DNA of 64,000 bases from Guptibacillus hwajinpoensis (GCF_001039475.1 NZ_LELK01000009.1:124001-188000), one strand, 5' to 3'; counted from the stretch's first letter, positions 8,683 to 18,029 are shown. The notes: a model not told the origin generated them from the sequence alone. Translations and numbers: made by a program.

Positions 8683-8891
8683 TTAGGCTCTTTTCTAAAA
8701 GATTGTTCTTTAGAGAACACCACACTTCGCTAATTGAAGCGGAAGGATGCTCGACTCCTGCGGGACTAGTGGGACAGGTGAGACCCCTCAGGAGCGTTAG
8801 CGACGAGGAGGCTCAAGTGTCCCGCCCCGCGGAAAGCGAGCATCCTGGAGCGGAAATTCACCCACTCTTATAGCAACAACTTACAAGCCTT
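8683..8891. repeat. MITE-like palindromic element
   Basis: The left end is TTAGGCTCTTTTCTAAAAG. The core GGATGCTCG...CGAGCATCC encloses GCGGG/CCCCGC, GGGACA/TGTCCC and an inner arm, so a single strand would fold back almost completely. The right end is degenerate (TATAGCAACAAC...). It occupies nearly all of the gap between the ABC ATPase terminator and the GbsR-type gene, whose stop codon is 19 bp away. It carries no gene. Confidence 0.8.
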
Positions 8892-8909
8892 TTATTATAA
8901 GTAGAAAAC

Positions 8910-9446
8910 CTATTCTACTTTATCAATTACATCGAATATTTCACGAGATTCAAATAAATCAACGACCTTATTTAACCACTCATAGTACCCTAAAGCATAG
9001 GACATTCGATCCAGATCTTCTTGAGCAGTTATTCTTTTTTCATGAGGTATATCATCTTCGAGCAACTCCATTAATTCGGTAATAGATTCCTTGCAGGCAT
9101 CACGATTCATCTCAATTCCTTTTCGCCAATGAATGCAGAAAAAATCGGTAAAGGTTTGATACCAGTCTGATTTTACTTCGTATAGATCTTTACGTTCCCC
9201 TTTTCTCCATACTTTCTCAATCATATTTAGGTCGAGTAATGTTCGAACACCGGTCGACATACTTGTCTTACTCATTTGAAGTTTGTCTTTCATTTCGTCT
9301 AATGTCATTGGCTCCTTCTCAAAGAACATAGCACCATACAACCTCCCTACAGAAGGAGTTACGCTATATATGTCCATGTTTTTAGAGATTGAATCAATCA
9401 CTCTTTCGCGAGCATTCTCCAGTTTTTCATCTTCCAAACTATACAC
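8910..9446 (-). CDS. GbsR/OpcR-family MarR-type regulator of choline or betaine genes
   Basis: A 178-residue winged-helix regulator of the GbsR group, which sense choline and control glycine betaine synthesis (GbsR) or choline/betaine uptake (OpcR). Features are an N-terminal helix with AREKVIDSISKNMDIY-type sequence, the GRLYG(AT)MFF motif, an HTH around MTLDEMKDKLQMSKTSMSTGVR, and aromatic residues in the C-terminal helices. It is divergent from the opuA operon and shares its 325-bp intergenic region, so it most likely controls that operon. OpcR and GbsR are paralogues and I cannot separate them here, so no symbol is given. Confidence 0.85.
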   Translation of the reverse strand: MYSLEDEKLENARERVIDSISKNMDIYSVTPSVGRLYGAMFFEKEPMTLDEMKDKLQMSKTSMSTGVRTLLDLNMIEKVWRKGERKDLYEVKSDWYQTFTDFFCIHWRKGIEMNRDACKESITELMELLEDDIPHEKRITAQEDLDRMSYALGYYEWLNKVVDLFESREIFDVIDKVE

Positions 9447-9483
9447 CTACTTTTTCTTTCATTTGTCATTTCATAGTGTATGG

Positions 9484-9739
9484 TTAACCGTAACAATTGT
9501 AAAGTTCACCTATGAAGCTACTAGCATTTAGTAGCATTCTAGAAGATACTTAAGGATTTTACCGTTTAGATTGTACAGTTTTTTCTGTATGTACTGAATT
9601 ACCTGAATTTGAGCACTCACGCCATTTGTAGGATGATAGACCCAAACCCTATACTTAATAGGTCGGTAAAAAAAGACTAGTAAATGACTGATTATCGTAA
9701 ATTTCGACATATTTCAGTGATTTTTGTAACTTTAACCGT
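9484..9739. promoter_or_regulatory. Shared gbsR-type/opuA control region with candidate operators
   Basis: Three signals stand out. The octamer TTAACCGT occurs twice, at 9484-9491 (within a GGTTAACC palindrome near the regulator gene) and at 9732-9739 (just before the opuAA ribosome site). An inverted repeat TACAG-T6-CTGTA, extended by GTAC at both ends, lies at 9574-9589. A plausible plus-strand promoter is TTGTAG (9626-9631), 18 bp, TATACT (9650-9655). None is proven; the arrangement fits a regulator acting on both directions. Confidence 0.4.
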
Positions 9740-9771
9740 TGAAATTTATTAATAAAGGCAGAGGTGAGACT

Positions 9772-10980
9772 ATGGAAAAAGCCAAAATTACTGTAAAAGA
9801 CGTAACAAAAGTTTTTGGCAAATCGCCCAAACAAGCAGTTAAACTGTTAGATCAGGGCAAATCAAAAAGTGAAATTTTAAAAGAGACCGGAAATACGGTT
9901 GGTGTTAACCGCGCAAGTTTTGACGTATATCCCGGTGAAATCTTTGTCATCATGGGGCTATCAGGTAGTGGGAAATCAACACTAGTCCGATTGCTCAATC
10001 GATTAATTGAACCTACTTCAGGTCAGGTTCTCATTGATGATGAAGATATCGTCAGGATGAAACCTGAACAGCTTCGGGAAGTCAGACGTAAGAAGCTTAG
10101 TATGGTATTCCAACGTTTTGCTCTCTTCCCCCATCGTACTGTACTTGAAAATACAGAATACGGTCTTGAAGTACAAAACATTGGCAAAGAAAACAGAGCG
10201 AAAAAAGCTCAGGAATCACTTGAACTTGTTGGATTAAAAGGTTATGAAAATAGCTTCCCTTCAGAACTAAGTGGTGGTATGCAGCAGCGTGTTGGTCTAG
10301 CTCGTGCCCTTGCTAATGACCCTGATGTACTTCTAATGGATGAAGCATTTAGTGCTCTTGATCCGCTAATTCGTAAAGATATGCAAGATGAGCTGCTTGA
10401 ACTTCAGGAATCCATGGAGAAAACAATTGTCTTCATTACGCACGACTTAGACGAAGCCCTTCGAATAGGTGATCGAATTGCCTTAATGAAAGACGGCTCT
10501 ATCGTTCAGATCGGTTCCCCAGAAGAAATTATGACGAATCCTGCTAACGATTACGTTGAACGTTTTGTTGAGGATGTTGATCTTTCGAAAGTATTAACTG
10601 CTTCTAACGTTATGAAGCGAGCAGAAACACTAAGAGCAGATCGCGGACCGCGAGTTGCGCTGCAACTTATGAAAGATAAAGGTCTATCTAGTCTGTATAT
10701 TGTTGACAAAAAACAAAAACTTCTCGGAGCCATTACGGCAGACGATGCAGCTAAAGCCATTGACTCTCAAAAAGACATTAACGATATCTTGATTACAGAC
10801 TTGCACACTGTTACACCAGATACATTATTAACGGATATGTTTACGAAGATGGCAGACTCTTCTCTACCTCTTCCAGTTATAGATGAAGCCGATAAATTTA
10901 AAGGGATCATTGTTCGCGGTGCAGTAATTGGAGCACTTGCAGGCAACGAGACTGAATCAACGAAAAGCGAGGTGAGCTAA
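9772..10980 (+). CDS. opuAA: Glycine betaine ABC transporter ATP-binding protein OpuAA
   Basis: ATPase of the OpuA high-affinity glycine betaine/proline betaine uptake system. The 402 residues begin with the QAV/ProV-specific N-terminal extension containing a lysine-rich repeat before Walker A (GLSGSGKST, 62-70). Signature ELSGGMQQRVGLARAL and Walker B VLLMDEAFSALD follow. The C-terminal third contains paired CBS motifs, which in OpuA proteins sense ionic strength. The ATG at 9772 follows GAGGTGAG; an ATG 33 bp upstream lacks a ribosome site. The stop codon abuts the opuAB start, and opuAC follows, giving the complete opuA operon. Confidence 0.95.
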   Translation: MEKAKITVKDVTKVFGKSPKQAVKLLDQGKSKSEILKETGNTVGVNRASFDVYPGEIFVIMGLSGSGKSTLVRLLNRLIEPTSGQVLIDDEDIVRMKPEQLREVRRKKLSMVFQRFALFPHRTVLENTEYGLEVQNIGKENRAKKAQESLELVGLKGYENSFPSELSGGMQQRVGLARALANDPDVLLMDEAFSALDPLIRKDMQDELLELQESMEKTIVFITHDLDEALRIGDRIALMKDGSIVQIGSPEEIMTNPANDYVERFVEDVDLSKVLTASNVMKRAETLRADRGPRVALQLMKDKGLSSLYIVDKKQKLLGAITADDAAKAIDSQKDINDILITDLHTVTPDTLLTDMFTKMADSSLPLPVIDEADKFKGIIVRGAVIGALAGNETESTKSEVS

Positions 10981-11814
10981 ATGCAGTTATTTCCTAAAAT
11001 CCCACTAGCTGACTGGGTCGATCGTTTTGTTGATATGCTAACGGATAATCTTGAACCACTATTTGATGGTATTACTTCAGGAATTGATTGGTTCGTAGAA
11101 GGAATCGTTTCCATCTTGGCATTTCCACCAGCACTTGTACTCATTGCAATCTTCACGATTCTTGCATGGTGGTCAAGCAGATGGCCTGTGGCGATCTTTA
11201 CATTTCTAGGATTGTTGTTGATCGATAACCTCGGTTACTGGGATCCTACTCTCGATACATTGGCACTTGTCCTAACCTCCGTGATTATATCAATTATACT
11301 CGGAGTGCCACTCGGTATTTGGGCATCACAAAGTGATCGATTTAGAGGAATTATAACGCCAATTCTGGATTTCATGCAGACGATGCCAGCATTCGTCTAT
11401 TTAATTCCAGCTATTCTATTCTTCGGAATTGGAATGGTACCAGGTATTATTGCATCGGTAATCTTTGCGATGCCTCCTACTATTCGTCTAACGAACCTTG
11501 GTATCCGCCAGGTTCCAGAGGACTTGATTGAAGCATCCAACGCGTTTGGATCAACAACTAAGCAGAAATTATTTAAGATACAACTTCCACTAGCAACTCC
11601 AACGATTATGGCTGGTATTAACCAGAGCATTATGCTATCTCTTTCGATGGTTGTTATTGCATCCCTAGTTGGTGCACCAGGTCTTGGAGCGGATGTTTAT
11701 CGAGCCGTAACACAGATTAAAGTTGGTATTGGTTTTGAAGCTGGTCTAGCTATTGTTATTCTTGCAATCATGCTTGATCGGATTTCTCAAAATATAGGTA
11801 AAACTAAAAACTAA
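10981..11814 (+). CDS. opuAB: Glycine betaine ABC transporter permease OpuAB
   Basis: Integral membrane subunit of OpuA, 277 residues with several hydrophobic helices and the ABC permease EAA-type loop around EDLIEASNAFGSTTKQKLFKIQLPLA. The N-terminal segment before the first helices (IPLADWVDRFVDMLTDNLEPLFDGI) is typical of ProW/OpuAB. Its ATG follows the opuAA stop codon with no gap, using the GAGGTGAG inside the end of opuAA. The gene is followed 11 bp later by opuAC. The length and hydrophobic pattern match an intact gene. Confidence 0.95.
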   Translation: MQLFPKIPLADWVDRFVDMLTDNLEPLFDGITSGIDWFVEGIVSILAFPPALVLIAIFTILAWWSSRWPVAIFTFLGLLLIDNLGYWDPTLDTLALVLTSVIISIILGVPLGIWASQSDRFRGIITPILDFMQTMPAFVYLIPAILFFGIGMVPGIIASVIFAMPPTIRLTNLGIRQVPEDLIEASNAFGSTTKQKLFKIQLPLATPTIMAGINQSIMLSLSMVVIASLVGAPGLGADVYRAVTQIKVGIGFEAGLAIVILAIMLDRISQNIGKTKN

Positions 11815-11825
11815 GGGGGAATTAC

Positions 11826-12749
11826 ATGTTTAACTTTAAAAAAGGTCTAACAGGACTTGCACTATTTCTTTCACTCACATTAATTCTAGCTGCTTGCGGC
11901 GGAAACAATAGCGGTGATAGCAGCGAAGGATCAAGCGAAAGCGGTTCTTCTGTTGGAGAAGAAATGGATTATGAAATTGTCGGAATTGAACCAGGCGCCG
12001 GTATTATGAAAGCTACTACTTCCGCAATTGAAGAATACGATAGCCTAAAAGGTTGGGAACTAATTGAATCATCATCTGCAGCGATGGCAGCAGAACTTGG
12101 TAAAGCAATTGAAGACGAAGAACCAGTTATTGTAACAGGTTGGACACCGCATTGGATGTTTGCAAAATATGACCTTAAATATCTAGAAGACCCACAAGGT
12201 CTTTACGGTGAAGAAGAGAACATCGAAACATTTGCACGCGATGGCCTAAAAGAAGACAAGCCTTCTGCTCACACCATTCTTGATCAATTCAAATGGTCTC
12301 CTGAAGATATGAATGCCGTAATGGTAGAAATTCAAGAAGGTGCTCAGCCAGAAGAAGCTGCTAAGAATTGGGTAAATGAGCATACCGATATGGTAGAAGA
12401 ATGGACAAACGGTGCAGACGAAGTTGAAGGTGAAGAAATTTCTCTAGCTTACGTTGCATGGGATTCTGAGATTGCTAGTACTAATGTTGTTGCTCAAGTT
12501 CTTATGAGCATGGGTTATGATGTAGAATTGACACAACTTGATGCAGCTTCAATGTTTATCGCAGTATCTGAAGGTGATGCTGATGCTATGGTAGCTGGAT
12601 GGCTTCCAATTACTCATGCTGACCTTCTAGATGAATATGGTGACACAATGGAACGTCTAGGACCAAACCTTGAAGGTGCTAAGACTGGCCTTGTTGTTCC
12701 ATCTTATGTAGAAGCAGATTCTATTGAAGATCTAAAGCCAGCTGAATAA
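11826..12749 (+). CDS. opuAC: Glycine betaine-binding lipoprotein OpuAC
   Basis: Extracellular lipid-anchored substrate-binding protein of OpuA. The signal peptide ends in a lipobox (LILAACGG, Cys at residue 24), followed by a flexible Ser/Gly/Glu linker. Three tryptophans expected to form the betaine aromatic cage are visible in VTGWTPHWMF, VAWDSEIAST and VAGWLPITHAD. The product is acidic, as is common in salt-tolerant bacilli. It completes the opuAA-AB-AC operon and is followed by a strong bidirectional terminator. The ribosome site GGGGGAA precedes the ATG. Confidence 0.95.
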   Translation: MFNFKKGLTGLALFLSLTLILAACGGNNSGDSSEGSSESGSSVGEEMDYEIVGIEPGAGIMKATTSAIEEYDSLKGWELIESSSAAMAAELGKAIEDEEPVIVTGWTPHWMFAKYDLKYLEDPQGLYGEEENIETFARDGLKEDKPSAHTILDQFKWSPEDMNAVMVEIQEGAQPEEAAKNWVNEHTDMVEEWTNGADEVEGEEISLAYVAWDSEIASTNVVAQVLMSMGYDVELTQLDAASMFIAVSEGDADAMVAGWLPITHADLLDEYGDTMERLGPNLEGAKTGLVVPSYVEADSIEDLKPAE

Positions 12750-12756
12750 TAACACC

Positions 12757-12792
12757 AAAAAGGTGCTGACAATATTGTCAGCACCTTTTTTT
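12757..12792. terminator. Bidirectional terminator between opuAC and the OpuC-like operon
   Basis: AAAAAGGTGCTGACA and TGTCAGCACCTTTTT form a long perfect palindrome with T runs on both strands. It serves the two convergent transport operons. Confidence 0.93.
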
Positions 12793-13693
12793 AGTAATCG
12801 ATTAAGTTTTTGTTTTTCAAGAATTCAATGGCTACATCTTCTGGCTCTTCACCATCCATGTCAACTTTCGCATTCATCTCAGCCATTTCTTCTTCAGAAA
12901 TATTTCCAGCAAATTCATTCACTACTTTCTCAAGATTAGGATGCGAATCTAGAACTTCTTGTCGTACTACTGGAGCTGCATAATAAGGTGGGAAGAACTG
13001 CTTATCATCTTTCGTCGTAACAAGATCAAATCTAGCAATACGTCCATCTGTCGTAAACGCTGGAATAACGTCTACTTCACCTTCATTAAGAGCATCGTAC
13101 ATAATATTAGGATCAAGACTTTCAGTTCCTTTGAAATTAAAGCCATAAGCGTCTACTAGTGTTTCATAGCCATCTTCGCGCTCATAGAATGAATGAGGTG
13201 CCCCAAACACCATTTCATCTGATTTTGAAATAAGGTCTGAGAAATTCTCAGCATTTAAGCCTTCGTTTGTTTCTTGAGTTAATGCAAGAGTATATCCATT
13301 TTCGAAACCAAGAGGTTCAAGCCATACAAGGTTATACTCTTCTTTGTATCCTTGTTTAACACGCTTAAAGATATCATCTGCTGATTCACTGGAATCAGCA
13401 GTTTCTTTTAAAACGGCTTCAAGGCCAGTTCCTGTATATTCAACATACATATCAATATCTCCATCTACAAGAGCCTGTTGAAGAATATTAACCTCACCAA
13501 CTCCAGCATCTACTTCAACTTCATAATCACTGTTTGCTTTTATGTATTCAGCGAGTATGTATGGTAGGATATACTGCTCTGTCCATGGCTTTCCAGAAAT
13601 AACAATTGGATCACTTTCTTCGCTACCGCTGTTGCCACCACATGCAGCAAGAACCATCACTATTCCAATCAAAAGCATTGCGAATCTTTTCAA
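12791..13693 (-). CDS. opuCC: OpuC/OpuB-type osmoprotectant-binding lipoprotein
   Basis: A 300-residue substrate-binding lipoprotein for betaines, carnitine or choline. The lipobox is VLAACGG (Cys about residue 18). The QAT/OpuAC family traits include GKPWTEQYILPYILAEYI near the N-terminus and VEYTGTGL. It is the last gene of a three-gene operon, 14 bp after the permease stop codon, and its 3' end touches the shared terminator. Sequence alone cannot tell OpuBC (choline) from OpuCC (broad); the symbol is used for the family. Confidence 0.82.
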   Translation of the reverse strand: MKRFAMLLIGIVMVLAACGGNSGSEESDPIVISGKPWTEQYILPYILAEYIKANSDYEVEVDAGVGEVNILQQALVDGDIDMYVEYTGTGLEAVLKETADSSESADDIFKRVKQGYKEEYNLVWLEPLGFENGYTLALTQETNEGLNAENFSDLISKSDEMVFGAPHSFYEREDGYETLVDAYGFNFKGTESLDPNIMYDALNEGEVDVIPAFTTDGRIARFDLVTTKDDKQFFPPYYAAPVVRQEVLDSHPNLEKVVNEFAGNISEEEMAEMNAKVDMDGEEPEDVAIEFLKNKNLIDY

Positions 13694-13707
13694 TCAAATC
13701 TCTCCCT

Positions 13708-14370
13708 TTATTTTTTGGCTTTAACCCCTTTAGGAGTTGCAGCATTTTCGAGTAGCTTCAGAATTAAATCAAAACCAAGTGCAAGAATGGTTGCTGGTAG
13801 TGCACCAGCTAACACAAGTTCATCTTTATTGGATGTAAGCCCTCTGTAAATAATATCACCAAGGCCACCAGCCCCAACAAAGGTTGCAAGTGTTGCTACA
13901 CCTATCGTTAACACGGTTGCTGTTCGCACACCTGCCATAATCACAGGAAGCGAGAGCGGCACTTCAATTTTCATTAATATTTGCAAATCGGTCATGCCCA
14001 TTCCTCTTCCAGCTTCTATAGAAGATTGATCAACGGACGTGATGCCTGTATACGTATTTCTTAAAATAGGTAGTAATGCGTAAACAGTTAAAGCAATAAT
14101 TGCTGTCGTGTTCCCAATACCTAGAAAAGGAATTAAAAACCCAAATAAAGCAAGACTAGGAACCGTTTGAAAAATAGCTGTAACTGCTATAAAGGGTTCT
14201 GCTAGTTTCTTCCTTCTTGAGATGAAAATACCAAGTGGAACGGATATTAAAATAGCAATGACGATTGAGATAAATGATAAGAATAGATGCTCCTGAAGCG
14301 CAACAAAAATATCATCCCAGCGACTTTGTACGATATCAATAAATAGGACGAAAAAGTTTTCTTCATTCAT
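13708..14370 (-). CDS. opuCB: OpuC/OpuB-type osmoprotectant ABC permease
   Basis: A 220-residue permease with about five transmembrane helices and an EAA loop near EAGRGMGMTDLQILMKIEVPLSLP. It overlaps the ATPase gene by 8 bp and precedes the binding protein gene. Canonical B. subtilis opuB and opuC operons carry a second permease gene (opuBD/opuCD) after the binding protein; here the binding protein is followed directly by a terminator and the convergent opuA operon. The transporter is therefore likely a permease homodimer, or the partner lies elsewhere. The coding sequence itself looks intact. Confidence 0.85.
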   Translation of the reverse strand: MNEENFFVLFIDIVQSRWDDIFVALQEHLFLSFISIVIAILISVPLGIFISRRKKLAEPFIAVTAIFQTVPSLALFGFLIPFLGIGNTTAIIALTVYALLPILRNTYTGITSVDQSSIEAGRGMGMTDLQILMKIEVPLSLPVIMAGVRTATVLTIGVATLATFVGAGGLGDIIYRGLTSNKDELVLAGALPATILALGFDLILKLLENAATPKGVKAKK

Positions 14371-15502
14371 TCAGGGCACCCTCCTCTCGATAGCTATGCT
14401 GCTCAAGTCCCGCTAACCCACGCATCATACTACTTCTTGTCACTAAGCCTACAAGCTTGCCTGCTTCTACTACTGGAATGCTAATCGGCTCTTTTTCTGC
14501 AAACCGTTTTGCAATTTCAGGATATAGTACACCAGGAAGAATTGGTTCAACTTTCTCAATAAGGTCGTGGATTCGTTTGTTATCATCATCATAATGGTTT
14601 TGAACGTGTTCTATCGTAACAACTCCTTTGTATTCTTGATCTGGACCTGTTACAACAAGGCTGTCTACTTGTTCAGATTTCATGAATCTAAACGCTTCAG
14701 CAAGTCCTCGACTTTCTTTAACAGTAGCTACTTTCCGAATCATTAAATCGACAGCTGATGGAGTCTGTCCCTTAGCCATCCGTTCATCTCCAATGAAGTT
14801 ACGAACGAATTCATTCTTAGGATGCCTGAGCAAACGATCAGGTGTATCAAGCTGGAGAATTTCTCCATCTTTCATTATAGCAATTCGATCGGCAATCTTC
14901 ATGGCCTCGTCCATATCATGTGTCACAAAAACAATAGTCTTCTGGATTTCTTTTTGTAACTTAACAAGCTCATCCTGAAGCTGTTCGCGACTAATCGGAT
15001 CAAGTGCGCTGAAGGGCTCATCCATTAGAATGATGGGTGGTTCTGCTGCAAGAGCGCGAATAACTCCTACTCGTTGTTGCTGACCTCCGCTTAGTTCAAG
15101 TGGATAGCGTGATCTAAAAGTGGAAGGTTCAAGGCCCACAAGATTAAGCAATTCGTCGATTCTTTTTTCTGTTTTATTTTTGTCCCATTTTTTTAAATTG
15201 GGTATCAATGCGATATTTTCTGCAATTGTCATATGTGGAAGCAGACCAATTTGTTGAATAACATAGCCTATGTTTCGTCTAAGCTCAACTGGGTTCTGCT
15301 CAGAAATAGGTTTGCCATCAATGTGAATCTGACCCCCGCTTGGTTCGATCAGCCGGTTAATCATTTTCATAGTTGTTGTTTTTCCGCAACCACTAGGACC
15401 GATTAACGTTAATAATTCTCCTTTTTCAATATGTAAGTTAATATCCTTTAGCGCCTCTGTTCCATCAGGGAACTTTTTACTAATATGCTCAAATGTAATC
15501 AT
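14363..15502 (-). CDS. opuCA: OpuC/OpuB-type osmoprotectant ABC ATP-binding protein with CBS domains
   Basis: ATPase of 379 residues: Walker A GPSGCGKTT (about 35-43), signature ELSGGQQQRVGVIRAL, Walker B IILMDEPFSALDP, then a C-terminal region with two CBS motifs. This layout is that of OpuBA/OpuCA. It is the first gene of the operon, read from a SigB-like promoter 46 bp before its start, so transport would be induced under general stress. The permease gene overlaps its 3' end. The ATG is preceded by GGAGAAG, with a stronger GGGAGGCAGGAG stretch just before that. Confidence 0.88.
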   Translation of the reverse strand: MITFEHISKKFPDGTEALKDINLHIEKGELLTLIGPSGCGKTTTMKMINRLIEPSGGQIHIDGKPISEQNPVELRRNIGYVIQQIGLLPHMTIAENIALIPNLKKWDKNKTEKRIDELLNLVGLEPSTFRSRYPLELSGGQQQRVGVIRALAAEPPIILMDEPFSALDPISREQLQDELVKLQKEIQKTIVFVTHDMDEAMKIADRIAIMKDGEILQLDTPDRLLRHPKNEFVRNFIGDERMAKGQTPSAVDLMIRKVATVKESRGLAEAFRFMKSEQVDSLVVTGPDQEYKGVVTIEHVQNHYDDDNKRIHDLIEKVEPILPGVLYPEIAKRFAEKEPISIPVVEAGKLVGLVTRSSMMRGLAGLEQHSYREEGALNE

Positions 15503-15547
15503 TCTATCGCTTCTCCTGCCTCCCTAAAATCCATAGCTTCATTATAT

Positions 15548-15574
15548 TTACCCTTTTCTAGATTACTATTAAAC
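15548..15574 (-). promoter_or_regulatory. SigB-like promoter of the OpuC-like operon
   Basis: On the minus strand GTTTAA (15569-15574), 15 bp, GGGTAA (15548-15553) match the SigB consensus GTTTAA-N12-15-GGGWAW at every position. The start would fall about 35 bp before the ATPase gene. Confidence 0.7.
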
Positions 15575-15635
15575 CAATTAACGTGTTCACCTGCAACTTT
15601 ATTACTATTACTGTATCGTTTTTCCAATCAATTTT

Positions 15636-15671
15636 CAAAAAAAGAAGTCTTCTCAATGTGTTGAGAAGACT
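15636..15671 (-). terminator. Rho-independent terminator of yhgE
   Basis: AGTCTTCTCA and TGAGAAGACT make a perfect 10-bp stem with a 6-nt loop; the minus strand continues TTCTTTTTTT. Confidence 0.9.
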
Positions 15672-15681
15672 CCTAGTTTTA

Positions 15682-18009
15682 CTATTCGTTCAAAGCTGGT
15701 TCCAATCCTTGTTTTTTGTGCTTCTTCAATTGGAAGAAGAAAAATAAAATTGTACCGACGGCAAAAATCACAATAAATCCTAATAGAACATATACGTTTT
15801 GCCACATGTAAGCAATATCACCACTTGAAATGACTGCTTTCAAACCTGAAACAGTATACGTCATAGGTAACCATATATTAAACACTTGCAAGCCTTCTGG
15901 TATTAATTCAATTGGGAATGTACCAGCACTTGTCGTCAGTTGTAAGATCAAGATGATAATGGCTACAAATCGTCCTGGATCCCCCAGTGTAGTAACGAAA
16001 AATTGAATTAGCGTCATATAAGCAAGACTTGATACGATGGAGAATAATAGGAACAACGGTACACTTTGAACTTCAATCCCAAGTCCATATAATAACAATG
16101 CATCTGCAACTAACGATTGAATAACTCCAACGGTTAGAAGAATACCATATTTACTCAAGAACCAACCAATAGCAGTACGTGGATTGCCAGCTGGCTCGCG
16201 TAACGGGAACACAATTGACATTAATAGCGCTCCTACAAATAGACCAAGTGATAAGAAGTATGGTGCAAATCCTGTCCCATAATTCGGTACAGATGACACA
16301 GCTTCTGTATTAACATCCACTGGATCAGCAAACATATTGTATGTTTCATCATCAGCTTTTGTTTTCGAAGTCTCTTCTGCAGCATCACCAAGTTTGTCAC
16401 GAAGCTCTGCTGATCCGTCTGTTAAATCTTTCGCTCCGTTATCAAGTTTCTTAGATCCGTCTGCTAATTGACTTGCCCCTGAGGATAATTCATTTGATCC
16501 ACCCTCAAGCTTGGAAAGTCCATTTGAAAGCTCTTTTGATCCACTAGACAACTCATTCATACCAGAATTAAGTTGATTTACATTATCAATCATTGTCGCC
16601 CAACCTGATGCAACTGTACTGTTTCCGTCGGCAACTTTTTCTGCACCATTATGAAGTTGATTTACACTTTCTTTCGCTTGATTAAGGCGCTCACCATAGC
16701 TAACAAGACCTTCTTCTAATTGCGCCTGACCTTCATAGAGATCAGTTGCACCCTTTGCTAAAGCTTTCTGACCTTCTAGAAGAGCATTAGCATTTGCTGA
16801 TGCATTAGACAGTTTCTCAGAAAGAGTTGTAAAACGCGTTGCTACATCTCCAATAGATTTAGCAGCAGAACCTGATTTCTCAGCAATTGGTTTTAACTGA
16901 CTAATAAGCTCTTGTTTCTGCTCATCCGTATATTGGTCATTCGTTTGGATCGATTCAATGACTGCCTGAAGTTCTTGTGGAACTTCTTTCGCCTTTGTAC
17001 CACCGCTTGTTAAAGACTCTTTCAATCCTGCAGTATCTACACTATTTGGAGATGAATTCTCTAATTTCGTAACAGTCTGATTCAAACCGTCCATCAGTTT
17101 TTTTGATCCTGCTTTGCTATCTTGTACACCTGTAAGGAGCTTTTCTTGTCCTGATTTGAACTGGTTCATTCCGTTACTAAGCTCTACAATACCATTACTT
17201 ACCTGATGTGAGCCATCAGCTAACTGGTTAATTTCAGGTTGTTTCTTCTCTAAACCGTTTAATAGATCTGTTGATCCTTGGTTTGCCTCGCTAATACCAT
17301 TTGCAAGATCAATGGATCCACTTTCTGCACTACTAAGACCATTTGTTAACTCAATTGAGCCTTCATTAAGCACAGCTAAATTATCTTTCAACTGCTTTGT
17401 ACCATCTTTCAGCTCAGATGATCCGTCAGCTAGGTCCCCTGCACCGTCCGATGCGTCTGACAACCCATCAGCAATTTCACTAAACTTATCAAACACTACT
17501 TCACTATAATTCTCAGTAATATTTTGAGCGATTTGCGATTTAATTTCCTTTACAGCCGTACCACCAATTTGCCCTGCAAGGAAGTTAAAACTTTCATTTG
17601 GAACATATTCGAGGTTCAATTTATCCGGATGCTCATCAAGAACAGTAGTAGATTTTTCGGAAAAATTGTCCGGAATTTGGATCTTCATGTAATAAGTCTG
17701 ATCTTGAAGACCCTCATTCGCTTCTTTCTCACTTACAAACTCCCATTTAAAATCAGGTTCTTCTTTTAACCTATCTACTAATTCATTACCAATCTCTAAA
17801 TGTTCTCCTTCAAAATCAGCACCCTCATCATTATTCACAACTGCTACTGGAATTTCGTTGAGGTTTTCATATGGATCCCAGAATGCCCATAGAAACATCC
17901 CACTATAAAGAACTGGAATAAACAAAACTGCAATAACTGGGATTAAAATCTTTTTATTTTTGAGTAATGATGACCATTCCGAACGAAATTGACGAAATGA
18001 TTTTTTCAT
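15682..18009 (-). CDS. yhgE: YhgE/Pip-family membrane protein
   Basis: A 775-residue protein with one N-terminal transmembrane helix (about residues 18-37), a large extracellular domain, and about five C-terminal helices ending in a basic tail: the layout of YhgE and the lactococcal phage infection protein Pip, also related to ESX-system EsaA. The extracellular part has many repeats of the type L(A/S/T)(D/N/S)G(S/A)xxLxxG (roughly 190-330 and 440-560), predicted to form a long coiled rod. The role in Bacillus is not established. The start has GGAGGAT. A TetR regulator gene lies 190 bp upstream, and two identical-pattern palindromes sit in that gap. Confidence 0.9.
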   Translation of the reverse strand: MKKSFRQFRSEWSSLLKNKKILIPVIAVLFIPVLYSGMFLWAFWDPYENLNEIPVAVVNNDEGADFEGEHLEIGNELVDRLKEEPDFKWEFVSEKEANEGLQDQTYYMKIQIPDNFSEKSTTVLDEHPDKLNLEYVPNESFNFLAGQIGGTAVKEIKSQIAQNITENYSEVVFDKFSEIADGLSDASDGAGDLADGSSELKDGTKQLKDNLAVLNEGSIELTNGLSSAESGSIDLANGISEANQGSTDLLNGLEKKQPEINQLADGSHQVSNGIVELSNGMNQFKSGQEKLLTGVQDSKAGSKKLMDGLNQTVTKLENSSPNSVDTAGLKESLTSGGTKAKEVPQELQAVIESIQTNDQYTDEQKQELISQLKPIAEKSGSAAKSIGDVATRFTTLSEKLSNASANANALLEGQKALAKGATDLYEGQAQLEEGLVSYGERLNQAKESVNQLHNGAEKVADGNSTVASGWATMIDNVNQLNSGMNELSSGSKELSNGLSKLEGGSNELSSGASQLADGSKKLDNGAKDLTDGSAELRDKLGDAAEETSKTKADDETYNMFADPVDVNTEAVSSVPNYGTGFAPYFLSLGLFVGALLMSIVFPLREPAGNPRTAIGWFLSKYGILLTVGVIQSLVADALLLYGLGIEVQSVPLFLLFSIVSSLAYMTLIQFFVTTLGDPGRFVAIIILILQLTTSAGTFPIELIPEGLQVFNIWLPMTYTVSGLKAVISSGDIAYMWQNVYVLLGFIVIFAVGTILFFFFQLKKHKKQGLEPALNE

Positions 18010-18029
18010 ATTATATCCTCCTGTCTAAT

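Noticed and set aside
9528-9710. Minus-strand frame of 60 codons in the opuA control region
   Set aside because: No ribosome site or recognisable protein features, and it covers the likely opuA promoter.
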